Below, piece after piece: positions 10,163-20,910 of a DNA stretch of 64,000 bases. Each line of letters begins with the position of its first letter. Position 1 is the stretch's first letter. The DNA is from Rosellinia necatrix (Eukaryota > Ascomycota > Sordariomycetes > Xylariales > Xylariaceae): contig JAGYVD010000002.1 of NCBI GenBank assembly GCA_021209875.1, forward strand, positions 4,278,001 through 4,342,000, read 5' to 3'. The translations under genes were made by a program, and so were the position numbers. The notes beneath the pieces were generated by a model. The model was not told the DNA's origin and searched no databases. It worked only from the letters and a program-made list of their open reading frames with translations.

Positions 10163-12700
10163 GTTTGGTTGCCCTGTATCGCCAATTCCCTCCCTGTGTC
10201 TCTGAGGTATAAGGTGTTGGTTGGATTCAGTGGCTGGCGGCTTGGCGATCGGGTGCTTCTTTCTCTCTCACTATCTGTCGATCATCTGTGGGACCTGTCC
10301 GCCGTATTTGCCCATCGGCTATAAACTTGGTGATGATTTCGCTCTCTGCTGAGGAAAAAGTGTTTGTTTGAATTGAGGTGTTCTGGGTGGGTACCTTACT
10401 TCCATGGCCTGCCTATCTAAGTATCTACTGGATACCATATCTAGTCTGCAGTTTACAGTAGGCCGCCATCAAGAAGCCCACACGGGAATTACACTTGAGC
10501 TACGCCGCTCCCAGCCCAAACTTACAGGTATGTATGTATTTATTGTTTACGACGTTACGTAAGAATTTTCGACCAGGGCTCTGATTGCCCCAATTTATTT
10601 CATTATGGTATCATCAGCCAATTACACTAGTTCTGGTGGCCATTTGATCTTGAAGCAAGCAACAGGATTGGTTAGTGGCAGCCCCCCCACTATGCGAACC
10701 AGCCGCATAGGTAAGGCGACACGTCCAACTACGATACCCATCGTTCAGTACCTATTAACTATCCCCCAGCTCCTTGTGCCCGAGGAATAGCAACTCTTCT
10801 TCCGTACTTTCTCTTCGCAGAGCCTCAGTACGACCAAGGGGAACCACCCGAACCGTCGAATAATATTGACACATATAGGGTTACTCCCAAACCCCTTCCT
10901 AGTAATTCATGCGATTCGCTCTCGACTCCTGTCTACCAGGCATCACTCGATAAGAGGTTAAGGTAGCCTACCTGTAATGATGGATATTAGGTGCGATAAA
11001 CAGAGCTTTTTGCCCAGTTCAGGAGGCACCAGCGCCCTGCGATAGATCGACATAAAATTAGGTTGGCATAATAAGAAGTGTAAACCTGGCATTTTCACCT
11101 CTGTCTCAAAGAAGTAAAGGAGCCTGCTGGCGGAACTAATCGCTTACGCCCTACATCCACAACATATCACGAGCTGACTAGTAACTTTGCTCGCCATGCA
11201 TTAATAACAAATAGTCAATTACAGCTTCCAATTACGAAACCTCGAGCCTAGCAAGTCTAAACGCCACATAAAGAAGTGACATATAGATCGAACACCCAAA
11301 CGATGCTGTATTAGGCACACGCTTCATCAATTTCCCGCGACCTGCTCCCACTCACTCGAGGCAGTATCCCTTAGAGCTACTGTCATAATTACGGTCAGCT
11401 AACAGCCACATTTCAAGTTCTGACACACGTAAGCGTGATGGCCAGGATATCTCCTCGCATTAAAGTTTATCACTTTGCATATGTGGTTTTACTTGCAGGG
11501 GGGCTGCAGCGGAAGACGTATTAGGAGAGTTCGCGAGGTGAGAATGATTCCCTGATCGTGGAGTGATGAAGGGAACAAGTGACGACGGGGGACTCCAATC
11601 CTATAGATTTGCAGGGCCAATCACCGAGTGCAACACATTCAGACACATAAACATTCAACGACCGTCTGAATAGTCAAGTACAATGCAGCGTTTAATCACA
11701 GCACTCGCTCAGCTCTCGTTGGCGAGTGTACGCCAGCCGGCTTGGAACAGTTGTCGCGGGCCTGGCCGTCATCTTCGTCGGGCGAGTCGCTATCGGGTGC
11801 GCTTCCACCCACTGGCAAAAACCCTAGGACCTCCTTGCCAGTAGCTTATTTCTACGGGGTATACTCTAATCTAGTACACGTCGAAAGGGCGGGGGGGAAT
11901 ACACGGTCGTTACTCGGGAGATGCCTGCCAAACATGTGCTGATCGTCCGTATAACCCTTCTACCAGCCGCTAATATAACAGCTTCCAAGATGACAATGAA
12001 CACAGCCTCGAGAAGATTCGCGGTATTATATTAGTTTACAAGGGTGATGAACGTGATCCTGAGACGAATTTCGCAGCCTGCATTTCCTCCACATATGTCA
12101 CGAGACCCCTTCAATTATCAGCCAAACAGCCCCAGCGATTAGATACTATAGTGTTAGGCTTCAATTCCTTGACCACCACAAGCAAACTAATCGAGTATAT
12201 AGATCAATGATATGGTGCGGATTTAGTTTAGTTCCTAATGTTGAGTTCGGCAAAGCCAAGGAGTGAGTAGCTTATGTCAACCGTGGAGTCACGAACATGA
12301 TCCTGCCAATTGCCTACGATATATCTTTTTAGTGGAGGAGATTCGATTCTGCGGGTTCCCTAATAGCATTATCCTTTTTTGGACCAAACCTGCGTGCAGT
12401 TGAGAGTTCGGCAGTTGTGATTGATAAAAATCGGGTAGGTAGGTAGTGATAGAACATATATAAAACATTGAGTAGGTAGGTGCTTAGGTAGGTAGGTAGC
12501 ACCTAGGTACCTAGGTACCCAGTCAACCAACTGCAGTCAGTTCGGGATCAGAAGTGGGCCCGTGGAGTTAAGTGTGGGCAGTGTCATTGGCTCATGCTCC
12601 GGCTTTTTGCCCCGATACTTTTGCATATTTCGGGTCTGGAGTTTCGAGAGAGTCGAATGAACCACACCATTCCCAACGCCAACAATACCTTCACGTCACC
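10163..12700. other. Long intergenic stretch without a supportable gene
   Basis: 2.5 kb with dense stops in all frames. The largest open frames are under 70 codons and show no family motif or splice-linked continuation. ACCT/AGGT repeats occur at about 12434-12525, just before MRPL31. A tRNA B-box search by eye was negative. Confidence 0.5.
12434..12525. repeat. ACCT/AGGT repeat cluster
   Basis: Runs of GGTAGGTAGGTAG and CACCTAGGTACCTAGGTACC lie about 180 bp upstream of the MRPL31 start. Same family as the cluster at 1299-1660. Confidence 0.75.
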
Positions 12701-13296
12701 ATGTTCGGCGCCTTTAGAGCAACAAACGCCTTATCGGGCGGCCTATTATGGTGCGTCCGTTTTACCCCTAGCTACTGCAGACCACGCAGGCACGATGGAT
12801 TGGGTCCTGGGAGCTATCCCCGATGATCGTCGACCATCGATCAAACACCCCCCTAAACCAGACGAGAACCCGCAACGTTGTTTACCCTGCTGACTTCGGG
12901 GCTGGGTGCTTCCAGGAAGACTCCCTGGCGGCTGTCAAGGTTTCAAAAGGCGCGGCAGCGAGGGCGACTTCGGGCCGTTGACGCGGTTGTAGCGACGGTT
13001 GACCAAGCGCTTGCGAAGAAGGGCGAGACGCTTAAGGCCCTCGAAGTATGGAAGGAGACAATGCCCACCGAGGCTGAGATGCTGCCGAAGGACAAATACA
13101 CCATGTTCGACCGGAAAGAGAAGCGATATAGGAAGGGCATACACAGTAGGTTCCCTAGTGCTCCTCGGGTGGTAGTCTTACCGGGGGCTTTGGCATTAAT
13201 ATGGGCCGCCATGATGCTGATTTTGCACTTTCACCTTTTGCAGAACTACCGAAATGGACGAGAGTTTCGCAACGATTGAACCCACCGGGCTACTAA
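12701..13296 (+). CDS. mrpl31: Mitochondrial large-subunit ribosomal protein L31 (mL60)
   Basis: Component of the fungal mitochondrial 54S ribosomal subunit. Exons 12701-12750, 12916-13145 and 13244-13296 encode 110 residues. Introns are 12751-12915 (GTGCGT..TCCAG) and 13146-13243 (GTAGGT..TGCAG). The protein begins MFGAFRATNALSGGLLW and continues WRLSRFQKARQRGRLRAVD. It then has the conserved core PTEAEMLPKDKYTMFD, then KEKRYRKGIH, and ends LPKWTRVSQRLNPPGY, all as in fungal L31. It is strongly basic, with an N-terminus suited to mitochondrial import. It converges on CBC2. Single-frame reading misses the third exon, which is needed for the conserved C-terminus. Confidence 0.94.
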
Positions 13297-13661
13297 GTTA
13301 TTGATACACATCGAACTGGGGGCATAAAAGAAACGGTTTACAGCCATATACCATGGATAACTACGGTATACATAGGTACGGTATACATGGGTCTATAAAA
13401 CAAGCCTGTTCAGGCTTGGTTGATCACATGTACACTATATTGTACAAAATGTCGATGGAATTGATCTAGCCACGACGCAGGCTACTTGGCTTGCATATAA
13501 ACATATGAGAGAACATAAAAGCTGTGTCCTAAGGTGAACTCTTGGGGCTTGTTAATGGTGTGGGTGATAGTCGCAGCCTGCTTATCCACCACTGATGATA
13601 CACGTTACATGTACACGGATAAATCCCGCCTAGTAGAAGATCGGCCTCTACATACCTAATT
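13297..13661. other. Intergenic between convergent MRPL31 and CBC2
   Basis: 365 bp of 3'-flanking DNA with a small duplicated motif (GGTATACATRGGT-like at about 13365-13395). No gene seen. Confidence 0.5.
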
Positions 13662-14481
13662 CTATCGAAGTCGCCCATAATCATCCTCGTTATGGCCATC
13701 TCTTTCGCGATTTCTCTCGGAGTCCCGCATTCTCTCTAGTTGAATAGCCCTACCTAGACCGCCCCTGCCCTCGTCAAAGTCGTCACGATATTCGTCACGC
13801 ACCTGGCCCCCTGACTTGCCGCGGCCATACTGACGTCCCTCTTCAAATCCTGGATCTAGATCAGTGCGGATGATACGCTCGTCCAGCTTGGTGCCACCGA
13901 TGTACTTCATACAGTCTAGGGCGTCTTGATGTGTGTAGTACTCCACGAAACAGAAGCCACACGGGGTCTTCTGGAATCTGTCGAGCCCCATGACCAGACG
14001 CTTAATCTCGCCGCATTTTGAGAAAAGCTCGTATACCTGTTCTTCTGTTGTGTAGAATGACCTAGATACGGCCCAGTCAGCATCCTGTCTTTAAACTCTG
14101 GGGGCTTATCGGCGAGGCGGGCTCCAAATAGGGCTAGAAGTATGGTACACAAAATAGAGTGTAGGATAGAGCAGAAAAGTGAGCAGAAATACACAGGTGT
14201 ACAAAGGGTGTACTGACAAGTTGCCAACATAGAGCGTAGTAGCCGTCCTTAGAGGATCCTCGGGTGGTTCATCTGGTTTAGTGTCGGCCATTTCAGTGTC
14301 ACCATCACCGCCGGCTCTTCCATCACGTCCATGGTCATTGCGCTTTCTTTTGTTATTCTACGTCTTAGGAGTCAGCCAATTGGCAAGGCAGGCGTAACGA
14401 TGTGATGTCGCTCACCCGGTTGTGGTAGTAGGCGCTCGGTGCATCTAACCGGTCGACGGTAGATCGGGTACCGGAACGCAT
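13662..14481 (-). CDS. cbc2: Nuclear cap-binding protein subunit 2 (CBP20)
   Basis: Small subunit of the nuclear cap-binding complex, which binds the 7-methylguanosine cap and supports splicing, export and 3' processing. Minus-strand exons are 14481-14416, 14357-14218 and 14061-13662 (201 residues). Introns are 14358-14415 (GTGAGC) and 14062-14217 (GTCAGT donor, needed to keep NLSFYTT in frame). The RRM spans about residues 55-135, with RNP2 LYVGNLSF and RNP1 GFCFVEYY. The cap-stacking Tyr of SAYYHN and the downstream Tyr of LSFYTT are present, as is [24 protein letters not shown], the hallmark C-terminal block. The tail is Arg/Asp/Glu-rich. The start was placed at the first exon because SAYY belongs to the family core. 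Confidence 0.94.
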
Positions 14482-15110
14482 CTTGAATAAAGGCTTTCCC
14501 CGCCTCAGGTTGAGAAACGCTTACTCGTCTATTACTTTCGAGCGTATCTGTAGGCAGCTGAAGTTCAATGTAACCAATGCGGAAAAGGCTGAGAAGTTGT
14601 TGTAAAGTGTGATGAGAAGGCTAAAGGAGATGAAGGTACCTCAGGTTCCACTTTTACTTGGGGAAATCCCAAAGTGCAAGACCTCTTAGATAGGTAGGTA
14701 GGTAAGTAGGTAAGTAGGTAGTTACCTACCTGTCCGTCCATCCAGGGTAGTACTTTAAGTAGGTGTGTGGCTACTGTGGTTACCGCGCCAGGACGCGCTT
14801 GCGCTGTCATAACGCTAGGCTAGAAAGCGCGCTAACGCAGGTGCTGAATCGGAGACCCGCTTTTCTACAGACCAAAATTCCACCACAAGCTCGTCCAGCT
14901 TTGGGAGCTTCTCCAGGTGGTACCCAGAAACACCATTCCGTTCTATACCTATCTTCTAGTCCTGTCTACCTACCCGGAGAGTCGGACCTCACTCACTCCA
15001 ATACTTTCGGGACTTTCGGGATTTCCGCAGCCTCCCCCAGCCTCCCGGCCATGCACTTCTGCCGGCTCTAACGCTATTCGATCGCTTCGTCTCTCGCAAT
15101 CGCACTCGGG
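14482..15110. other. Divergent upstream region of CBC2 and NUP82
   Basis: 629 bp with an ACCT/AGGT tract at 14690-14735. It most likely holds both promoters. Confidence 0.5.
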
Positions 15111-17837
15111 ATGCCCAAGATAAAGGCCTACACCCCCGCCTGGCTGTCCAGCCCTTCGCCTGGCCATCGCCTCTTCGCGCCGAACCCCGACGATCTCCAG
15201 AGCATACCTTCCTATGCCTCTCTAGCTGCCTCCACCGTTAGCGCTCGTCGGACCATAGCGACAAGAGGGACTGAGGTTTTCATCGCCGTGGGCAAGGAGA
15301 TCCGATGGGCTGACTTGGTCTACCTCAAGGAAAGATGGCAGGAGAAATCAGCCCGGGGTCGGGGCGGTGTTGGCATAAAGCGTGAGGGGTCGGACGAAGT
15401 GGATGACAGCGACATCATCAAGGATTCCATCGAAAATGGATGTGCGGAGGGCTTTCGGGTCAGTGCGTCCAAGTAGTTGCGTAGCGTGCCAGCTTCGACT
15501 AACCCTTCGCAGACAATCAAACCGCCTGCCATCGGTAGCGACATCCAACAGCTCGTCATATCCCCTTTCGCGAACTTCATGGCTATTTTGACCTCCCACA
15601 CGATTCGCATCATTCTCATACCTGACCCATCTCACCTGACGGCCCCAAGCCTGGATGCGATCAAACCGAAATCGTGGTCCCTAGGCCCTACCATCCATGC
15701 CAACGATCGCTCACCTATCGCCTCCGCCCTATGGCACCCTCTCGGCGTCAATGGATCCGCGCTAGTGACAACTACAAGGGACGCAATAGTTAGAGTATGG
15801 GAATTAGCACAGAAAGATCGGTGGTCTTTCGACACGCCTACTCTAACAATCGATCTAAAGAAGCTTGCTGATGGCACATCGCTGGATCAGAATTTCTCCG
15901 CTAGCGACGTTGCGAACAAAGGTTTCTCCCCCGACTCGTTCGAAATGGATGTGGCAGCAGCATCCTTCGCGTCAAGGGGATCTGGAGGGTGGTCCTCAAT
16001 GACCTTATGGATTGCAATGACAGGAGGAGACGTATATGCCCTATGCCCATTACTACCAAGTCAATGGGCCCCTCCTCCAACCTTAATTCCATCCCTCTCG
16101 ATATCCATAGTCGGTAATCTGGCTGCAGTCGAAGACGACCCGAACGTATCCGAACAGGCAAAGCTGTTGGCACAGCAACAACTAGATTGGATGTCTGATC
16201 TTGATAACCAAGAGCCCCGGGTTGTCGACGGGCCACCAGGAGAGCCACCTACCGAAATATACACGAGGCCCTTGCGGCCTGGTGTAGTACCGCGTCTTCA
16301 AGGACCATTTATTCTTGATCTAGGCCCAAACATTGATGATGAACTGGACCTCCACTTGACGGATATATATGTCATTGGTGAGAAACTCGACACGGATGAG
16401 CTCATGTTCGGCGAAGACGAGGATCTCGAAATGGAGGATACCGAAGGAGAAGGTCTATCACTATCAGTCATATGCTTGCTTTCGTCCCGCGGCTTGGTCC
16501 AAATCTGCCTAGATATAGATAACACGCAAGCTCAGTGGCTGCCACCCCGCAATAGGTCAAAGGCCATGGGGCGTCTGATTGGTTCATCGACTTTGTTGAC
16601 ATTCTCGACTCTCGATACTCTTGGCGCTTCGGAGGTAACGGAAGAAGGCTGGCCTGTCTTCAGCCCCGATGTCACGTCCCGGTACTCGTTCTACATTACT
16701 CACCCTTCTAGTATAACGTATGTTTCTTTGGCACCTTGGGTTTTCCGGCTCGAGAGCGAACTTCAGGGTGATTCCGAGGCGGGCTCGGAATTCAGAATCA
16801 ATCTCCTCATCAATGGCCAGGTTTCCACACGAGAGCGGCTCTACAGCAGTCCAACTAACAGCAATGCACAGTTGCCCTTGAGCGCGGCAGTTGTGGCCCG
16901 GGACCCCGACCTTGGCTATTTCTTGTTATCGGCAACACCATTCGAGCCGATCGCTTTAATATTCGATAGCCCCGAAAACGACTTTGTGGCTATTCCATCC
17001 GTCTCGCCGTCTTTCTGCCAAGATGCCGATGTCCGGCCCTTAGATTTTTTTGAGCCCCGCCCCGTTTATCAGCCATCTCATGCATTTGATGAAAGTTCTA
17101 CGCTCCCCAGGTTCATCGAGCGGATCCGCACAAGCCGATACAAGACAATCTTGAATCAGGAGATCCGACTCTCGCCACTTACGCTACAGATATTCACTGA
17201 GGCTCACCAGATTCTTAGTGATGAGACACATAGGCTCGGCGTTGCGGCTTCAGAGGTCTTCCTGCGCTGCGTGAAACTGCAGGACGAACTAAAAGAGCAG
17301 ATCATGAAAGCGAATGAAGTTAAGACAAGAGTCGAAGCCATCACGAATGAAGATCAGCCTGAAGAGGACGGAAAACCAGAGCCGAGCAATACGGCCATTG
17401 AGAGGCGGCTCCAAAACGCCAAAGAGAAAGGAGAGGCTCTGAGTCAGCGTATAGAGAAGATGAGAAAGACGATCAACAAGGCTACGAATCCGGAGCTCAG
17501 CCAGAAAGAACAAGATTGGGTTAAAGAGGTCCAGGCACTAGATGCCGGCATATACGGATCGGGGCATGCAATGGATGGGCCAAATCGAGCCAAGCAGTGT
17601 ATGGACAGGTACCAGAAAATCCGAGAGCTCAAGGACGAGCTCTCGGAACAGGCGCGGGACCTCGAAGAGCCGGTCAGCGAAGATGAGGACAGCTTAAATC
17701 CTTCGAGAGACGACCTACGCATCCCATCAGAGCTCAGACGTGCAAAGGTTAGTCAAGTCAAGAGCCTCCTAGAGCGGGAAACGGCCCTCGTGGAGGCAGT
17801 CAAGTCGAGACTGGAACGTTTAGCTATGGTTGGGTAG
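15111..17837 (+). CDS. nup82: Nucleoporin Nup82 homologue (Nup88 family)
   Basis: Cytoplasmic-side nuclear pore subunit that anchors the mRNA export platform with Nup159 and Nsp1. Exons 15111-15458 and 15513-17837 give 890 residues. The 54-bp intron 15459-15512 has a GTCAGT donor and a GACTAAC branch site. The start MPKIKAYTPAWLSSPSPGHRLF is typical of fungal Nup82. Residues about 30-520 read as a WD-like beta-propeller (IRWADLVYL, LVISPFANFMAILTSHTIRI, SALWHPLG, IVRVWELAQ). From about residue 600 to the end lies a heptad-rich coiled coil (LQDELKEQIMKANEVKTRVE, RIEKMRKTINKA, VKSRLERLAMVG). Length agrees with filamentous-fungal Nup82. It shares its upstream region with CBC2, another mRNA-export factor, which may be coincidence. 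Confidence 0.9.
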
Positions 17838-19413
17838 AAGGCACCAGAAATACGGACGGTCGGTTCGGTCGGTTCTGTCGGTCCATGTCAAGGAATGTAA
17901 GATTATAAATAGGTATGCACGCCCGGGCTCACGGCAACCCAATGTACACCATTTGTTAACTCCGTTGGGGCTTAAAGCATACCGCTCTTTTTTTCCGATC
18001 AGTTACGACTATGTGTGTGCAGTGTGTATTGATCGCAGCATGTATTACAGCATGTGTGACAACATGTATTTGCAGCATATGGTGCAGCATATGGTGCAGC
18101 ATCATGATATATCTAGTGCAGCATGTAGTGTAGCCGACAGTACCTACCTACTAGGCTAGGTACTACTACTAGGCTAGGTACTCTATAGTCCTCGCTCTTT
18201 GGTATAATGGGCTCTGCGAGGAGATGCAATAACTGGTCCTTTTTTGACCAATCCCCCTCCAACTGACGATACTGCACTTGATGCTTAGGTACGTACCTCA
18301 CCTCTGTTAACTTCCAAGTCCTTCCAAGATAAGGGGTACGTCATACCCCTTTAAGGGATGCGCTTATCCGCCAAGGTCACTCCCGTAGGCTGTGTGGGGT
18401 CCCAGTCTGCCCGTTCATTGAAACAAAAACCGACGTACCTATAGCAAGACTAGCTACTTACGTACCCATCTATAAGCCCGCCTCACTTTCACGCCTCAAT
18501 ATTTCTTAACTGACCAGACAACAACCCCTTCTGACTCCGTTGAGCCAAACCCGGTAGAACCAGAGCCCGGGGGGGTATTTTTTTTTAATTTTTATCCTCA
18601 TTTTTTTTTAATCCTATTCCTTGTATTCTTTGTATCTTTTGTATTTTTTAGCCTCCACAGGAGCCTACAGGAACCATACGCCGAGTGCATCTTGGGGCAC
18701 TCCGGGGGTAGCACGCACTTTGCGGCAAGGCATGGCCACTACTCACATACGTGCCGACTTACAACGGACAGAGCAGCAGCTATCCGATATGATTTCACAT
18801 AACGGTGTGACTGCTCGTGTTCCATGGGCTCCTGCGAATCGCACGGCGGCCGTGCATGCCAGGAGGTCTCGCCTAACCGTGCATCGTCTATCTACTGCCC
18901 TGTCTGGTTCCAGTGTTGGAACACCCAATGCCGGGGCTTGGCCATGAATCCATGGTGTGACAGAGCAACACTCCGGCTCTGGCCTCAGTGTTGTAGGACC
19001 CATGCAGCCTTGCCAACAACCAATGGCTGCCGTTCGTGGTGGCTGCAGGAAGCCATTGCCACCGGGATCCAATATAAATATCAGTCCCCGGAGCCGCCAG
19101 CCATGGTGATCGAGGACACTCGTTCCAATCCTCCTCCTCGATGCTCGTATACCTCGAAGAGACCCCAATTCCGACTCACGTCCGTCGTCAACACGAAACT
19201 GATACCATCATGGGCCCCCAATTGCCATCTCCATCCACCTCGGCCATTGACATCCGGTCACAGATCATAGGTTAGTTTAACTACTTTCATCTCACCTCAC
19301 ACACATCCAACATACATATACACACATATACACACATATACACACACATACATACACACACATACACACACATACACACACATACAAGACAATACAAAGA
19401 CAATGCAAAGATA
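17838..19413. other. Intergenic, with possible 5' exons of the next gene
   Basis: Left part: repeats of GCATATGGTGCA-type (about 18070-18105), ACCT/AGGT motifs (18141-18182) and a poly-T region (18560-18660). From 18732 the sequence looks more coding: a frame starting MATTHIRADLQRTEQQLSDM runs to a TGA at 18945-18947 and then continues open to about 19110. Another frame at 19081-19270 ends in a good donor (GTTAGT at 19271). These could be exons of the acidic protein or relics. Confidence 0.4.
19290..19400. repeat. CA-rich microsatellite
   Basis: Imperfect CACACATACA/TATACACACA repeats lie directly upstream of the acidic-protein reading frame, possibly inside an intron (19271-19450). Confidence 0.75.
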
Positions 19414-20910
19414 ATGCAAAAGACAGGACAATACACACACAAGAACATAGCCTATTCTAATTGGGAATGTACTATAGACAACTGCAAGTTTCTCGTAGGC
19501 AAAGATGATAGTATCCAGGTGATCGTCGGGAGGGATCCTACCGGCAAGCACTCCGAAGCCTACGCAATACGACGCTACAAAAACAGTCATGAGGTCATGC
19601 TCGTGTCAGAATCGTGCGAAGATGCCCAAAATGCTATGGAAAATCTGCTCAAGAAATCATCTGAGGCGATTCACAAATACATGACGGCAAACGACTTCTC
19701 GAGCCGCTGTGACCTCAAGGCTGCTATTCTTGAATTCAACGCGGACGATGACGACGACGACGACGACGACGTTGCCTCGATTATATCTAATCACTCCGAG
19801 TCCTCGACCGCTGCGCTGTCCGAATGGGGTAGTTCCGGCGACGAGGCCGGAATGCCACAACATGCATCGGATATGAAAGAGGCTCCCAAAGACAGACAAC
19901 GTCCTACTAATCGTCAAGGCCGCCGCACTGCGGCAGCCGCTGGCGCTCGCGGGCCAGTGGAAGGTTCACGTTCACGGACAGCAGTACGGGATGTTTCTGA
20001 CGCAGCACCCCTGCGTGGCCGCCCTGTCCGCCCTGTCCGTTCTCGTTCGCCCCCGGCTGCCTTCAGACAGGCACCACCCTCGGCGGCCCCCAGTCACCCT
20101 GTGCATACTAGCCCGAATCATCCTCCGGCCGCGCCACCTTCGATGGGAGGCATGCAAATGCCGCCGCCTCTCCACCCCAATCCGATGACCATGGCTATCG
20201 GTCCGCTGCCTCATCGTAATCGCATGAACCCACCAGTACCCCCAATGCAACCCCCCACGTGCTACCGCGTCCCCACGGTTTCCGTAGATAGACCCCCTTT
20301 TCCGCCGGGCCAGGGGGTGTGCCGACCTCCTAAGCCATCCGGCCCCGACACCAGCGATAGCAACAATGGTAACAGAAATGGAAACAGTACCAGCAGTCAC
20401 CCAATGCGGCCCTTTTCCGTCTTTCACCCCACCATGCGCACCTACACCGTCCGTATCACAGTGAATTGGCTACGTCACGGCCAGCACCGCATCATATCCC
20501 AGTGCCAGCCAACCCGTGAATCGCTACAAAGCGCAGCCGTCAGGGATGTACGCACGAATCCCGGCGCATTCAGCGGCAGCAACCCTGGTACGAAAGGCAC
20601 TGTGAGTCCTGGTAATGGTAACAACAGGGATAACGATAGACCCATCATACGAGCACACGTGCGCCAGGCTGTATTTTCCGGCGAGCCGTACGACCTACGG
20701 ACGTTCCACGGCCAGGACCTCTCCCGCTTGTTCCACGTCATGGCCGCGGATGACAGTATACCGTCTTTTGAGGTTGTAGTCGAGGATGTTTCCCACAATG
20801 CTAAAGATGACGATGATGATGACGATGACGACGATGACGACGATGACAACGACGACGCGCTCAGCATCATGGGGTTCCCCGGTACGACGAATGGTGGAAG
20901 ATGGGACTAA
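19414..20910 (+). CDS. Unrecognised protein with two poly-Asp tracts and a Pro-rich centre
   Basis: I do not recognise a family. The frame encodes 498 residues from the ATG at 19414. A small ordered N-terminal domain (about residues 14-95, including IQVIVGRDPTGKHSEAYAIR and ENLLKKSSEAIHKYM) precedes a first Asp tract (about 110-118). A disordered Arg/Pro/His/Met-rich centre follows (about 140-340). A second ordered block (about 345-460, with TYTVRITVNWLRHGQHRIIS and RPIIRAHVRQAVFSGEPYDL) precedes a second, longer Asp tract near the C-terminus. The start is uncertain: an intron 19271-19450 (GTTAGT..CATAG) would join an upstream exon ending SAIDIRSQII to AYSNWECTIDN in frame, giving a longer protein. 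No signal peptide is visible from the 19414 start. The codon pattern and clean 1.5-kb frame argue that it is real. Confidence 0.6.
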   Translation: MQKTGQYTHKNIAYSNWECTIDNCKFLVGKDDSIQVIVGRDPTGKHSEAYAIRRYKNSHEVMLVSESCEDAQNAMENLLKKSSEAIHKYMTANDFSSRCDLKAAILEFNADDDDDDDDDVASIISNHSESSTAALSEWGSSGDEAGMPQHASDMKEAPKDRQRPTNRQGRRTAAAAGARGPVEGSRSRTAVRDVSDAAPLRGRPVRPVRSRSPPAAFRQAPPSAAPSHPVHTSPNHPPAAPPSMGGMQMPPPLHPNPMTMAIGPLPHRNRMNPPVPPMQPPTCYRVPTVSVDRPPFPPGQGVCRPPKPSGPDTSDSNNGNRNGNSTSSHPMRPFSVFHPTMRTYTVRITVNWLRHGQHRIISQCQPTRESLQSAAVRDVRTNPGAFSGSNPGTKGTVSPGNGNNRDNDRPIIRAHVRQAVFSGEPYDLRTFHGQDLSRLFHVMAADDSIPSFEVVVEDVSHNAKDDDDDDDDDDDDDDNDDALSIMGFPGTTNGGRWD

